Positions 9,007-17,703 of a stretch of DNA of 64,000 bases are shown here, piece after piece (the first letter of the stretch is position 1; each line of letters begins with the position of its first letter). Both the position numbers and the translations under genes were made by a program. The notes beneath the pieces were generated by a model. That model did not search any database. It was given only the letters and a program-made list of their open reading frames with translations, and was not told the DNA's origin. The DNA comes from Methylobacterium aerolatum (GTDB lineage Bacteria; Pseudomonadota; Alphaproteobacteria; Rhizobiales; Beijerinckiaceae): NCBI RefSeq assembly GCF_022179085.1, contig NZ_BPQE01000011.1, forward strand, positions 186,001 through 250,000, written 5' to 3'.

Positions 9007-9924
9007 CTAGTAGGTGCCGAACTTGTAGTTGATGCCGGCGCGGACGACGGCGAACTCGGTCGAGCGGCGCAGGTTGGCCGGACCCGACACGAGGGCCACG
9101 CCGGGGGAGTTGATGGTGTAGGTGGTGCCGTTGGCGGTGGTGGCGAAGGCGCCGCCCGTGCGGCGATCCTGGTCGAGGTTCACGTAGAGACCTTCCACCT
9201 TCAGGGTCACGGCCGAGGAGCGGAAGAAGTTCAGGAAGGAGTCGGTCGGGAGGGCGTATTCGACGCCGCCGCCGGCGGTCCAACCGGTCTGGAAGTCGTT
9301 GGAGGAGACGCCGGTGCCGAACTGACGGCCGCCGCCCGAGCCGTAGGCGAAGCCGCCCGTGGCGTAGACGAGGGTGCGGTCGAAGGCGTAGCCGAGGCGG
9401 CCGCGCACGGTGCCGAAGTAGTCGAGGCCCGACAGGCCGTTCGGGTTGTAGACGAGGGTGCCGGGGACGATGGTCGAGCCGGCCGGGGCGGCGAACGCGA
9501 AGCGGTTCCGCTGGCGACCGAAGTCGACGTACTGGGCGTCAGCCTCGACACCGACGACGATGCCGGAGCCCGGGGTGAACTGATAGTTGTAGCCGATCTG
9601 GCCACCGCCAACGAAGCCTTCGTTGTTGCGGTTGTTGCCGAAGGCGACGACGCCGGTGGTCGGGCCGACGCCGTTAGCGAAGACGCTGCCGGGGACGGTG
9701 GCGCCGGCGGGAACGCCGATCACGGTCGGGGCGCGGTTGCCGGAGGAGGCGTCGAAGCCGTAACCGGCGTTGAAACCGGCGTAGAAGCCCGTCCAGGTGA
9801 AGACCGGAACCGGGGTGAAGACCGGCGGCGGGGCGGCGCGACGCGGAAGGTCGGCGGCCGAGGCGGCGGTCGCGGCGGCGGCAAGGCCGACGAGGGCCGT
9901 GGTTGCACGCAGGAAGAGTCTCAT
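9007..9924 (-). CDS. Outer-membrane beta-barrel protein (Omp25/Omp31-like porin family)
   Basis: 305 residues. A signal peptide (MRLFLRATTALVGLAAAATA, cleavage after ASA) is followed by DLPRRAAPPPVF and TWTGFYAGFNAGYGFD, the typical first strand of the small alphaproteobacterial outer-membrane proteins. Gly/aromatic-rich alternating strands follow, such as FVGGGQIGYNYQF and WTAGGGVEYAL. The chain ends RAGINYKFGTY, with aromatic residues at the C-terminus as expected for a BAM substrate. The start at 9924 is fixed by the signal peptide, although the frame continues upstream. It is probably a structural eight-stranded barrel in the outer membrane and not a classical trimeric porin. It has its own terminator. 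Confidence 0.88.
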   Translation of the reverse strand: MRLFLRATTALVGLAAAATAASAADLPRRAAPPPVFTPVPVFTWTGFYAGFNAGYGFDASSGNRAPTVIGVPAGATVPGSVFANGVGPTTGVVAFGNNRNNEGFVGGGQIGYNYQFTPGSGIVVGVEADAQYVDFGRQRNRFAFAAPAGSTIVPGTLVYNPNGLSGLDYFGTVRGRLGYAFDRTLVYATGGFAYGSGGGRQFGTGVSSNDFQTGWTAGGGVEYALPTDSFLNFFRSSAVTLKVEGLYVNLDQDRRTGGAFATTANGTTYTINSPGVALVSGPANLRRSTEFAVVRAGINYKFGTY

Positions 9925-10168
9925 GTGTCGGTCCTCACTGGTGATCCGCAAGGCGGATCGGACTGGTTGATCCAGCGGTCTCGAGGTCGCTTTTCGCTGG
10001 ACTGATGTCGCCAACCGCTGATGCGGCCCCTTGAGGCGACCCGTCCTTTTCCTCGACACCTTGCACCCCAAACGCCAGGGAATGGCCAAGGTTCACCCAC
10101 GGCTACGCTTTTTTCCGCTGCGACCTCGCGGCAGGATGTCGCGCCCCCTGGACGAGGCGGTCAACGCC

Positions 10169-10951
10169 TCACGGCGCGAGGGCGATGGCCGAGATCAGCC
10201 GCCCGTAATCGGGCTCGCCCCGGTGCGTGGTGCGGCGAAAACTGTAGAACCGCTCCGCATCGGCATAGGTGCACAGGCCGAGGGAGGATGCGTGTCCCAC
10301 GCCCTCCTCGCGCAGCCGCGCCAGGATGAATCCGGGTAGGTCGAACCGCGCGTGGTCCGGCCGCTCTCCCGGAGCGAGGAAACCCTCGCGCCCCGGTGCC
10401 TCGGCCGTGAAACGCGCCACGAAATCCGGCCCGACCTCGTAGTTCGCCTGCGAGATGGTGGGGCCGAGCACGGCGACGATGGCCTCCCGCCGGGCGCCGA
10501 GCCGTTCCATCGCCGCCACCGTGGCGCCGATCACCCCCGTCAGCGCCCCCTTCCAGCCCGCATGGGCGGCGCCGACCACCCGGTTCTGCGGGTCCGCGAA
10601 CAGGATCGGCCCGCAATCGGCCGTGGCGATACCCAGGGCGAGGCCGGGCACCCGCGTCACCATCCCATCCGCCTTGGGCCGGTCCTCCATCCGGACGGGC
10701 GCCTCCACCGTCACGACCTCGGCGGAATGCACCTGATACAGGCTCATCAGGTGATCCGGCGCCACGCCGACCGCTTCCGCCATCCGCGCGCGGTTCTCGC
10801 GCACGTGCTCCGGCCGGTCGCCGGACCCGAGACCGCCGTTCAGCGAGGCGTAGAGCCCCTCCGACACGCCGCCCCGGCGGGTGAAGAAGGCATGCCGGAT
10901 CGCCGGGTGCGCCGCGAGATCGGGCGCCTGGAGGAATTCGCCTGCGGTCAC
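10169..10951 (-). CDS. pgeF: Peptidoglycan editing factor PgeF / YfiH-type laccase-domain protein
   Basis: 260 residues from the GTG at 10951. The metal and active-site residues of the YfiH/LACC1 family are visible: YQVHSAEVV (His), ATADCGPILF (Cys) and AAHAGWKGAL (His). TRRGGVSEG near the N-terminus and LGLCTYADAERFYSFRR near the C-terminus are also typical. Members were first called polyphenol oxidases. They are now linked to purine nucleoside chemistry and to removal of wrong L-Ser from peptidoglycan precursors. The frame could start at 11038, but homology begins just after 10951, where a purine-rich GAGGGCGAG precedes the GTG. It lies downstream of midA and lgt, an arrangement I know from other Rhizobiales. 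Confidence 0.87.
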   Translation of the reverse strand: MTAGEFLQAPDLAAHPAIRHAFFTRRGGVSEGLYASLNGGLGSGDRPEHVRENRARMAEAVGVAPDHLMSLYQVHSAEVVTVEAPVRMEDRPKADGMVTRVPGLALGIATADCGPILFADPQNRVVGAAHAGWKGALTGVIGATVAAMERLGARREAIVAVLGPTISQANYEVGPDFVARFTAEAPGREGFLAPGERPDHARFDLPGFILARLREEGVGHASSLGLCTYADAERFYSFRRTTHRGEPDYGRLISAIALAP

Positions 10952-11085
10952 GGTCTCGCCCTCACGAACGTCATGAAGCGCGGCGATACTCCTTTGCCGC
11001 CGGGAAGGCGATGCGGAACCGATGGTGCACTGCCGCATTCCCGGCTGGGACCAGTTCGGTCCCGTCCACTGACGGAGAGATCGCC

Positions 11086-11271
11086 ATGCTGCGGACTGAC
11101 GAAGGCGGACAGGCGGCGGATGAGACGCCGCACGCGAAGTGGGACAAGACGGTTCCCCCCGCCCGCACAGACAAGGCCCCGCCGTCCAAGGGCGACGCCA
11201 AGGACGGGGACACCCCGCCGCCGAAGCCGGCGACCTCGCCCGGTACCGGGTTCGGCTCCTTCGAAAGCTGA
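11086..11271 (+). CDS. Small Pro/Lys/Asp-rich hypothetical protein (61 aa)
   Basis: The ATG at 11086 is preceded by GGAGAG at a proper distance, and the frame ends at TGA 11269-11271. The product is low in complexity and rich in Pro, Lys, Asp and Thr (PPARTDKAPPSKGDAKDGD), with no membrane segment. It is likely intrinsically disordered. It lies on the opposite strand in the gap between midA and pgeF. I do not recognise a family. It could be a chance frame in GC-rich DNA, though the ribosome-binding site and unusually ordered composition favour a gene. Confidence 0.45.
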   Translation: MLRTDEGGQAADETPHAKWDKTVPPARTDKAPPSKGDAKDGDTPPPKPATSPGTGFGSFES

Positions 11272-11339
11272 GGGTCTTCGGATCGCCCGCGACGTCGTCG
11301 CGGGCGAAGCCGCACGATCCGCGGATGCCGGAGACGGCT

Positions 11340-12413
11340 CTACCCCTCGCGACCCAATCCCGGCAGCGCTCCCAGTTCCGGCGGCGCGATCGCCATCACC
11401 TTGAACAGCGCGCCCATTCCCTCGGGCCGGGGGTCGGTGAGCCGCGACACGGCGGCATCGATCGCGGCGGCCTGGGCCGCTCCGGCGTCCCGGCGCAGTC
11501 GCGCGGCGCGCTCGTGCAGGCCCAGCGTCACCAGGAACTCGCCCTGCGGCGTCGGGCCGTGGACGGCGGCGCCGGCCTCGCGGGCGGCCTTGGCCAGGGC
11601 CGCGAAATCGACGTGGCACGTCAGGTCCGCCTCGCCGGGGGCGGCGAGGGGATCGGCGAAGGCATGGCCGGCCAGGGCCTGGAGCGTATCGCCGAAGCCC
11701 GGCCGGGCATGGCCGTAATCCATGAGGAGGAGCACGCCGCCCTGTGCGCGGATCCGCCGGGAGAGCGCCCGCACGAGGTCGAGGGCCGGGCCGGGCACGG
11801 ACAGCACCGCGCCGGGCGGTGCGTCCGCCGCGAAGCCCGGCGTCGCCTCGGGCGCGAGGCCGAAGGCGAGGGATCCGTCAGGTCCGGGGCCGACCAGCCG
11901 TTCGTGCCAGCCGCCCGCCATGCGCACGAACTGGCGGACGGGCAGGCAATCGAAGAACTCGTTGGCGACGATGATCGCCGGACCGTCGGGCAGGGTGGTG
12001 GTGTCGTCGTGCCACGTCGCACCCGCTCGGTCGAGCCGCCGCTCCTGCGCGGCCCGCAGGATCGGGCTCATCTCGACGAGGTGGGGGGCCACGCGCACGC
12101 CCGGCGCGGCGGCGCGCAAGGCCCGCAGCGCATCGCCCATCAGCGTGCCGCGGCCGGGGCCGAGTTCCGCCAGGAGGAGTGGATCGGGCGCGCCCGAGGC
12201 GCGGTGGATCCAGGCCGCCCAGGCGCCGACGAGCTCCCCGAACATCTGGCTGATTTCGGGGGCCGTGGTGAAATCACCCCGTGCGCCGAGGGGGTCGCGG
12301 GTCCGGTAGTAGCCGTGAACGGGGTGTCCGAGGCACAGCGCCATGTAGCGGTCGATCCCGATGGGACCGGTCTCGCGGATGATCGTCGCGATCTCACGCC
12401 CGAGGGGTGTCAT
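11340..12413 (-). CDS. MidA/NDUFAF7-family SAM-dependent methyltransferase
   Basis: 357 residues. The N-terminal region GPIGIDRYMALCLGHPVHGYY and FTTAPEISQMFGELVGAW are signatures of the MidA family. The SAM-binding glycine motif is ELGPGRGTLMGD near residue 95. IVANEFFDCLPVRQF and LLMDYGHARPGFG follow. In mitochondria the homologue NDUFAF7 dimethylates an arginine of complex I subunit NDUFS2. In bacteria the target is not firmly known. The start is 19 bases after the lgt stop, so the two are almost certainly cotranscribed. Confidence 0.88.
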   Translation of the reverse strand: MTPLGREIATIIRETGPIGIDRYMALCLGHPVHGYYRTRDPLGARGDFTTAPEISQMFGELVGAWAAWIHRASGAPDPLLLAELGPGRGTLMGDALRALRAAAPGVRVAPHLVEMSPILRAAQERRLDRAGATWHDDTTTLPDGPAIIVANEFFDCLPVRQFVRMAGGWHERLVGPGPDGSLAFGLAPEATPGFAADAPPGAVLSVPGPALDLVRALSRRIRAQGGVLLLMDYGHARPGFGDTLQALAGHAFADPLAAPGEADLTCHVDFAALAKAAREAGAAVHGPTPQGEFLVTLGLHERAARLRRDAGAAQAAAIDAAVSRLTDPRPEGMGALFKVMAIAPPELGALPGLGREG

Positions 12414-12432
12414 GTGCTTGGTCCCGCCCGGG

Positions 12433-13329
12433 TCACGCCTTCGCCCGGCCGGGCAGGGCGGGGGCGGCGTCGTCCGCCGTCCGCTTCGGCCGCGTCCGCC
12501 CCGTGGCGGCCAGCACGATGTAGGTCAGGCCGATCACCACCATAGGCACGCAGAGCAGCATCCCCATCGTCACGCCCCCGCCCATCGGCCCGAGGCCGTT
12601 GCCGAACAGGAAGCCGAGCTGGGCGTCGGGCTCGCGGAAGAACTCGCAAAAGGTGCGGGCGAGGCCGTAACCAAGGACGAAGATCCCGCCGAGCAGGCCC
12701 GGCTTGCGGAAGCCGAGGCGGCGCACGTACACGGCCATCACGATGAAAAGCAGCAGCCCCTCGGTCGCCGCCTCGTAGAGCTGGCTCGGATGCCGGGGCA
12801 GTGGCCCACCGGTGGGAAAGACGATGGCGTAGGGAAAGTCCGGCGCCACCCGGCCCCACAACTCCCCATTCACGAAATTGGCAATCCGCCCGAAGAACAG
12901 GCCGATGGGCACCACCACGGCGCCGATGTCGAGGAGCGTGTAGCCGTTCAGCCCCCGCGAGCGGGCGAAGAGCAGGAAGGCCAGGATCGCGCCGAGGAAG
13001 CCGCCGTGGAAGGACATGCCGCCGTTGCGGATCGCCAGGATCTCGATCGGGTCGGCGATATACATCGGCAGATTGTAGAACAGCACGTAGCCGATGCGGC
13101 CGCCGAGCACGACGCCCAGCGCCACCCAGACGACCAGATCGTCGATATCCGTCGGCACCGGGCGCTTCACCACGCCCCAGAGCGAATCCGCCTTCACCAG
13201 TTGGCGGGCGTAGATCCACCCGCCGATCAGCCCGGCGATGTAGGCGAGGGCGTACCATTTGATGGTGATCGGCCCGATCGCGATGGCGACGGGATCGATC
13301 GCCGGGAAGGGCAGGGCGAGGAGCGGCAT
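12433..13329 (-). CDS. lgt: Prolipoprotein diacylglyceryl transferase
   Basis: 298 residues with about seven membrane segments. The Lgt signature [14 protein letters not shown] is present, as is HPSQLYEA with its conserved residues. The N-terminal [23 protein letters not shown] and the late FCEFFREPD are also typical. The enzyme transfers diacylglycerol from phosphatidylglycerol to the lipobox cysteine of pre-lipoproteins in the inner membrane. The start at 13329 has GGAGAA upstream. A longer in-frame start at 13377 is less likely. It heads the lgt-midA cluster. Confidence 0.95.
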   Translation of the reverse strand: MPLLALPFPAIDPVAIAIGPITIKWYALAYIAGLIGGWIYARQLVKADSLWGVVKRPVPTDIDDLVVWVALGVVLGGRIGYVLFYNLPMYIADPIEILAIRNGGMSFHGGFLGAILAFLLFARSRGLNGYTLLDIGAVVVPIGLFFGRIANFVNGELWGRVAPDFPYAIVFPTGGPLPRHPSQLYEAATEGLLLFIVMAVYVRRLGFRKPGLLGGIFVLGYGLARTFCEFFREPDAQLGFLFGNGLGPMGGGVTMGMLLCVPMVVIGLTYIVLAATGRTRPKRTADDAAPALPGRAKA

Positions 13330-13414
13330 CGGCGGGTTCTCCGAGGGCGGAGTGGCGCCGGCCGGTCCCGGCGTCAACCCCGGAGCGGATCACGAGGCGG
13401 CGGGCGCCGTCCCG

Positions 13415-14323
13415 TCACGGCCGCCCTGGCCCTCTGACGAGAAACCCATGTCCATCCGGCCCGGTGACGAAGCAGGCCCGGCCTTCGGCCGCGCGGGTCA
13501 CGGAGAGGCCCAGTTCCTGGACGGCGGCGGCAACGGCGCCGGGATCCTCGGCTTCGACGACGAAGCGCGTACTGCCCCGGTCCGCCGGTCCCGCCGTCGC
13601 GGCCGACCGGGTCCGCTCGGGGCGCCGGTAATGCAGGACTTCGACATGAGGGGCCGGAACGGGCGGCGCGAGGGCGATCACATCCACCTCCGGAGCGTCG
13701 AGCCCATCGAGGCGGCCCTGTTCTGGGCCCCGGTTGAGGCCACGCCCGGCAATCGTCAGCCCCAGCGGGCCGGTCAGGACACGAAGGGCCGCGTCGAGGT
13801 CCGTCACGGTGATCGCCGAGTGATCGATCCCGAGGAACAGGCCGGGCACCTCCGCCGAGCGCGCGGCAGCCGGGCCGCCCGGAAAGGCGATCAACTCAAG
13901 GGGATGCCCGTCCGGGTCGCGGAACTTGTACGCGCTCACCCCCCCCGACGATGCGGGCAGCACCTGCGGCCCCCCACGGCTGATCGGCCCTCGACCGACG
14001 CCATCGATCCGCGCGAAGGCGGCTGCCATGTCCCGGACGGGAATTGCGAAATGTTGGAAGATCGGATCGGTCGCATCCCGCTCCGCCGGGTAGGGCGCGC
14101 CGGGGGGATCGACCTCAAGGAAGCGCACCCATTGCCGGTTCAGGCGCAGCGTCAGGCATCGGACCTCGCGCCCGCTGAGCCCCAGGATCTCGGCCTCCCC
14201 TGGCGGCAGCGCCCCGATGACGCCCTCGCGGACGAAATCGAGGCTTCCGCAATAGAACGCCTCCGTCCTGGCGAGGTCGGCCACCGTCCGCTCGAAGCCG
14301 AGGAGGGCGCGTATCCCGCTCAC
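13415..14323 (-). CDS. Two-domain VOC (glyoxalase/dioxygenase superfamily) protein
   Basis: 302 residues from a GTG at 14323. Two vicinal-oxygen-chelate modules are visible. The first runs from LLGFERTVADLARTEAFYCG to YKFRDPDGHPLELIAFP (about residues 5-145). The second runs from GIDHSAITVTDLDAALRVLTG to VTGPDGHGFLVRG (about 165-300). HFAIPVRDM and DPDGHPLEL supply metal-ligand-like His and Glu positions. Such proteins are lyases, isomerases or extradiol dioxygenases. The start overlaps the stop of the SMP-30 gene by four bases (GTGA), indicating translational coupling. Together with the lactonase and cupin genes it looks like a small sugar- or aromatic-derived catabolic unit. The substrate is unknown. 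Confidence 0.8.
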   Translation of the reverse strand: MSGIRALLGFERTVADLARTEAFYCGSLDFVREGVIGALPPGEAEILGLSGREVRCLTLRLNRQWVRFLEVDPPGAPYPAERDATDPIFQHFAIPVRDMAAAFARIDGVGRGPISRGGPQVLPASSGGVSAYKFRDPDGHPLELIAFPGGPAAARSAEVPGLFLGIDHSAITVTDLDAALRVLTGPLGLTIAGRGLNRGPEQGRLDGLDAPEVDVIALAPPVPAPHVEVLHYRRPERTRSAATAGPADRGSTRFVVEAEDPGAVAAAVQELGLSVTRAAEGRACFVTGPDGHGFLVRGPGRP

Positions 14324-15222
14324 GGGCGGCTCGCGCCGCGGGTGTTCGTGTAGATGGCGTAGACGGATTGGCCGGCGCAGAGGAACAGGCGGCTGCGGTG
14401 ACGGCCGCCGAAGGTAAGGTTCGCCACCGTGGTGGGCACCGCGATCTTGCCCAGCAGCTCGCCGCCCGGATCGAGGCAATGCACGCCGTCTCCGGCACTC
14501 GACCAGAGGTTGCCCTCCTCGTCGCAGCGTATCCCGTCCGCGTTGCCCGGGGAGATCGTGGCGAACACGTCGCCGCCGCCGAGCCGCCCGTCTTCGTCCA
14601 CGTCGAAGACCCGGATGTGCTGCACGGGGTCGGGGGCGAATTGCAGCCCGGTCTCCACGATGTACAGGCGCCTTTCGTCGGGCGAGAAGCACAGGCCGTT
14701 CGGACCCTGGAAGTCGTCGGCCACCACGCGGAGCGAGCCGTCGCGCGGGTCGAACCGGTAGACGGCGGCCGGGCGCTCGGCCTCCTGCTTGCCGCCCTCG
14801 TAATCGGTCTGGATGCCGTAATGCGGATCGGTGAACCAGATCGTCCCGTCGGACTTGCAGACGATGTCGTTGGGGGAGTTGAGACGCTTGCCCTCGTAGC
14901 GCTCCACCAGGGAGGTGATGCTGCCGTCCGGTTCCGTGCGGTGGATGCGGCGGCCCCGGTGCGAGCAGGACAGAAGCCTCCCGTCCCGGTCGCGGGTGTG
15001 GCCGTTCTCGAAGTCGCCGCCCTGCCGGTAGACGCTGAGGCCGCCGGTCTCGCTCCACCGCATCACGCGGTTGTTCGGCAGATCGGAGAACAGCAACTCG
15101 TCCCGATCCCCGAACCAGACCGGGCCTTCGGTCCAGCGGCATCCGTGCGCGAGCAAGTCGAGGGAGGCGTTCGGCAGGACGAGGCGCTTGAAGCCCGGCT
15201 GCGTCAGTTCGATCCCGTCCAT
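14320..15222 (-). CDS. SMP-30/gluconolactonase-family lactonase
   Basis: 300 residues forming a six-bladed propeller of the SMP-30 family. WTEGPVWFGDRDELLFSDLP carries the first metal-ligand Glu, LNSPNDIVCKSDGTIWFTDP supplies the Asn, and FQGPNGLCFSPDE and GNADGIRCDEEGNLW supply the Asn/Asp ligands. These enzymes hydrolyse sugar lactones using a divalent cation. There is no signal peptide. The start at 15222 lies 10 bases after the cupin gene, and the stop overlaps the VOC start, so the three genes form one operon. Confidence 0.87.
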   Translation of the reverse strand: MDGIELTQPGFKRLVLPNASLDLLAHGCRWTEGPVWFGDRDELLFSDLPNNRVMRWSETGGLSVYRQGGDFENGHTRDRDGRLLSCSHRGRRIHRTEPDGSITSLVERYEGKRLNSPNDIVCKSDGTIWFTDPHYGIQTDYEGGKQEAERPAAVYRFDPRDGSLRVVADDFQGPNGLCFSPDERRLYIVETGLQFAPDPVQHIRVFDVDEDGRLGGGDVFATISPGNADGIRCDEEGNLWSSAGDGVHCLDPGGELLGKIAVPTTVANLTFGGRHRSRLFLCAGQSVYAIYTNTRGASRP

Positions 15223-15232
15223 CGGCCCCGGC

Positions 15233-15844
15233 CTACTTGAAGCGGCCTGGCTGATCGATCGTCGGCGTCACATCGAGCCCGGTGACGATCATCGTGCAGG
15301 GCTCGTCGCCCACCGTGCCGGAGAGGTGGCCCTTCTTGCCGTCGCGCTCCTTCGTGCCCTGATCCTCGCCCATCATCAGCTCGCCCGGACCCATCTCGAC
15401 GCGGGTGCCGTCCATGGTCTCCACGAACCAGCGGCCGGAGAGCACCGCGATCCACTGTGGGCGCGGATTCTCGTGCCATTGGCCGACCCAGCCCACGGGC
15501 AGGACGGTGAAGGTGACGGCCGCCTCGCTCTTCTCCTGCTTGTCGTTCCATTGCGGCGCGGTCTGCGGATCGACACCCTCGAACGTGAAGTGTGTCAGCG
15601 CGCATTTCTTCTGGCGGCTCACCCCCTCCGCGTCGGTGTAGACGTGCCAGTAGGGCATTGCGGGAGGGTTCGGCTCGCTCATCGTCGCTCCTCGTGCCGC
15701 GCTGTGCGGACGTTTGGGCAACGTGGGGGGCGGCGGCGGGTTGCCGGCCGCCTGCGCGGAGGAGGGGGGAGCGAGGGGCAAAGCTGCGCCTCCCGCCACC
15801 CAGGCGAGGGCGCGGCGGCGGCTCGGACGATCGTTCACAGGCAC
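15233..15844 (-). CDS. Cupin-domain protein, possibly with Tat signal
   Basis: Up to 203 residues. The core (from MSEPNPPAMPYWHVYTDAEG) is a single cupin: PVGWVGQWHENPRPQWIAVL followed by GRWFVETMDG and EMGPGELMMGED. The start is uncertain. The GTG at 15844 adds a leader that looks like a Tat signal (PSRRRALAWVAGGAALPLAP, then SAQAA), but its upstream DNA lies in a palindromic repeat. The ATG at 15682 has a good AGGAG site and would give a cytoplasmic 149-residue form. I report the longer form. It is the first gene of the operon with the lactonase and VOC genes. Confidence 0.72.
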   Translation of the reverse strand: MPVNDRPSRRRALAWVAGGAALPLAPPSSAQAAGNPPPPPTLPKRPHSAARGATMSEPNPPAMPYWHVYTDAEGVSRQKKCALTHFTFEGVDPQTAPQWNDKQEKSEAAVTFTVLPVGWVGQWHENPRPQWIAVLSGRWFVETMDGTRVEMGPGELMMGEDQGTKERDGKKGHLSGTVGDEPCTMIVTGLDVTPTIDQPGRFK

Positions 15845-15848
15845 ACTC

Positions 15849-15938
15849 CGTCATTGCGAGCGAAGCGAAGCAATCCAGCGGCGCCACATCCGGGAGGGGC
15901 CCGTTAGCCTGGATTGCTTCACACCGTTCGCAATGACG
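15849..15938. repeat. REP-like palindromic repeat, copy 1
   Basis: Left arm CGTCATTGCGAGCGAAGCGA continuing to CAATCCAG pairs with a right arm CTGGATTGCTTC...TTCGCAATGACGG. The central 30 bases are unpaired. It lies between the cupin gene start and the dnaB stop. Related copies are at 24421, 36847, 44170 and 53083. Confidence 0.85.
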
Positions 15939-15976
15939 GTTCAGCGCGGTGATCGAGCCCGCGAAAAAGCTAAAAC

Positions 15977-17464
15977 CTACATCCGCTCGGGCAGGCGGTC
16001 GTCCTGGGCGAGGTTCGAGAACCGGGTGATGTTCGCGTCGAATTGCAGCTCCACCGTGCCGGTGGGGCCGTGGCGCTGTTTGCCGATGATCACCTCGGCC
16101 TTGCCATGGACGCGCTGCATTTCGGCTTCCCAGGCGAAGAACTCCTCGGTGCCCTCGCGCGGCTTCTTGTTGCCGACGTAGTATTCCTCACGGAACACGA
16201 ACATCACCACGTCCGCGTCCTGCTCGATGGAGCCCGATTCGCGCAGGTCCGACAGTTGGGGGCGCTTGTCGTCGCGGTTCTCCACCTGACGGGAGAGCTG
16301 GGACAGGGCGATGATCGGCACCGACAGCTCCTTGGCCAGCGCCTTCATGCCGGTGGTGATCTCGGTCATCTCCTGCACGCGGTTGTCGCTGCGCTTGCCC
16401 GAACCGGCGAGGAGCTGAAGATAGTCGACGATGAGCACGTCGAGCCCCTTCTGGCGCTTGAGGCGCCGGGCGCGGGCGGCGAGCTGGGCGATGGAGATGC
16501 CGCCCGACTGGTCGATGTAGAACGGGATCGTCTGCATGTCCCGGGCGGCGTCGGTGATCTTGTAGAACTCCTCCGGCCGGATGTCGCCGCGGCGGATCTT
16601 GTAGGAGGGCACGCCCGATTGCTCGGCGATGATACGCGTGGCGAGCTGCTCGGCCGACATTTCGAGGGAGAAGAACCCGACGATGCCGCCGTTGACCGTC
16701 TCGATCGTCCCGTCCGGCTTCTTCTCGCCCTTGTAGGCCTTGGCGATGTTGAAGGCGATGTTGGTGACGAGCGAGGTCTTTCCCATGGCCGGGCGGCCGG
16801 CGAGGATGATCAGGTCGGAGGGCTGCAATCCGCCCATCTTGGAATCGAGGTCGCTCAGGCCCGTGGCGATGCCGGAGAGCTTCCCGTCCCGCTGGTAGGC
16901 CTTGGCGGCCATGTCCACGGCGGCGGTGAGCGCGTCCGAGAACTTCTGGAAGCCGCCGTCGTACTTGCCGGCCTCGGCGAGCTCGTAGAGGCGCCGCTCG
17001 GTCTCCTCGATCTGGTCGCGGGGGGCGAGGTCCACCGGCGCCTCGTAGGCGCCGTTCACGAGTTCCTCGCCGATGGCGATCAGGCGCCGCCGGATGGCGA
17101 GGTCGTAGATCGTGCGCCCGTACTCGGCGGCGTTGATGACCGTCGTCGCGTCGGCGGCGAGGCGGGCGAGGTACTGGATCACCGTCTGGCCGCCGAAATC
17201 GGCATCGCCCAGATAGGTCTTCATCGTGATCGGCGTGGCGAGTTTGCCGGATTTGATCAGCGAGGCCGCGACGCTGAAGATCTGCCGGTGCGCCTCCTCC
17301 ATGAAGTGTTCGGCGAGGAGGAAATCAGAGATGCGGTAGAACGCATCGTTGTTCACCAGGATCGCGCCCAGCAGCGCCTGCTCCGCATCGATGTTGTGCG
17401 GGGCGACGCGGTACTCCGCCTGCACCGCTTCGAGCTTGGCGGTGATCGCATTGGGCAGGGCCAT
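15977..17464 (-). CDS. dnaB: Replicative DNA helicase DnaB
   Basis: 495 residues. The N-terminal domain starts APHNIDAEQALLGAIL. The RecA-like helicase domain has Walker A GRPAMGKTSL, FFSLEMSAEQLATRII, Walker B DVLIVDYLQLL and the arginine region RQVENRDDKRPQLSDLRESG. It is the hexameric helicase of the replication fork. Homology fixes the start at 17464 (MALPNAITAKLEAV); the frame is open upstream to 17629. It lies downstream of the S6-S18-L9 operon in the same direction but is separated from it by a terminator, so it probably has its own promoter in 17465-17580. Confidence 0.97.
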   Translation of the reverse strand: MALPNAITAKLEAVQAEYRVAPHNIDAEQALLGAILVNNDAFYRISDFLLAEHFMEEAHRQIFSVAASLIKSGKLATPITMKTYLGDADFGGQTVIQYLARLAADATTVINAAEYGRTIYDLAIRRRLIAIGEELVNGAYEAPVDLAPRDQIEETERRLYELAEAGKYDGGFQKFSDALTAAVDMAAKAYQRDGKLSGIATGLSDLDSKMGGLQPSDLIILAGRPAMGKTSLVTNIAFNIAKAYKGEKKPDGTIETVNGGIVGFFSLEMSAEQLATRIIAEQSGVPSYKIRRGDIRPEEFYKITDAARDMQTIPFYIDQSGGISIAQLAARARRLKRQKGLDVLIVDYLQLLAGSGKRSDNRVQEMTEITTGMKALAKELSVPIIALSQLSRQVENRDDKRPQLSDLRESGSIEQDADVVMFVFREEYYVGNKKPREGTEEFFAWEAEMQRVHGKAEVIIGKQRHGPTGTVELQFDANITRFSNLAQDDRLPERM

Positions 17465-17576
17465 CGGCAGAAGGTCTCCCGTCCGGCGCCCCGATGGCGC
17501 GTACCTCGTGCGGACCATCCCCCCGAGTGGTTGACGCAAGCTTAGCTCGGCGCCGTCCGCCCGCGGGGAGTGTCCT

Positions 17577-17614
17577 GAAAAACGAATGCCCGCCGACTCG
17601 AAGGCAGGCGGGCA
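17577..17614 (-). terminator. Rho-independent terminator after rplI
   Basis: An 8-bp stem TGCCCGCC / GGCGGGCA (17587-17614) has a 12-base loop. On the minus strand it is followed by ATTCG and a TTTTT run (17577-17582). It lies about 90 bases beyond the rplI stop. Confidence 0.75.
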
Positions 17615-17703
17615 CTCATGCTGGAACAAACTAGGAACGTGTCAAGGGGTGTGAACGGGTTTCCCCGCTTTCACCACTTTCCCGGTCCCGGGCAGGGCCG
17701 GGG

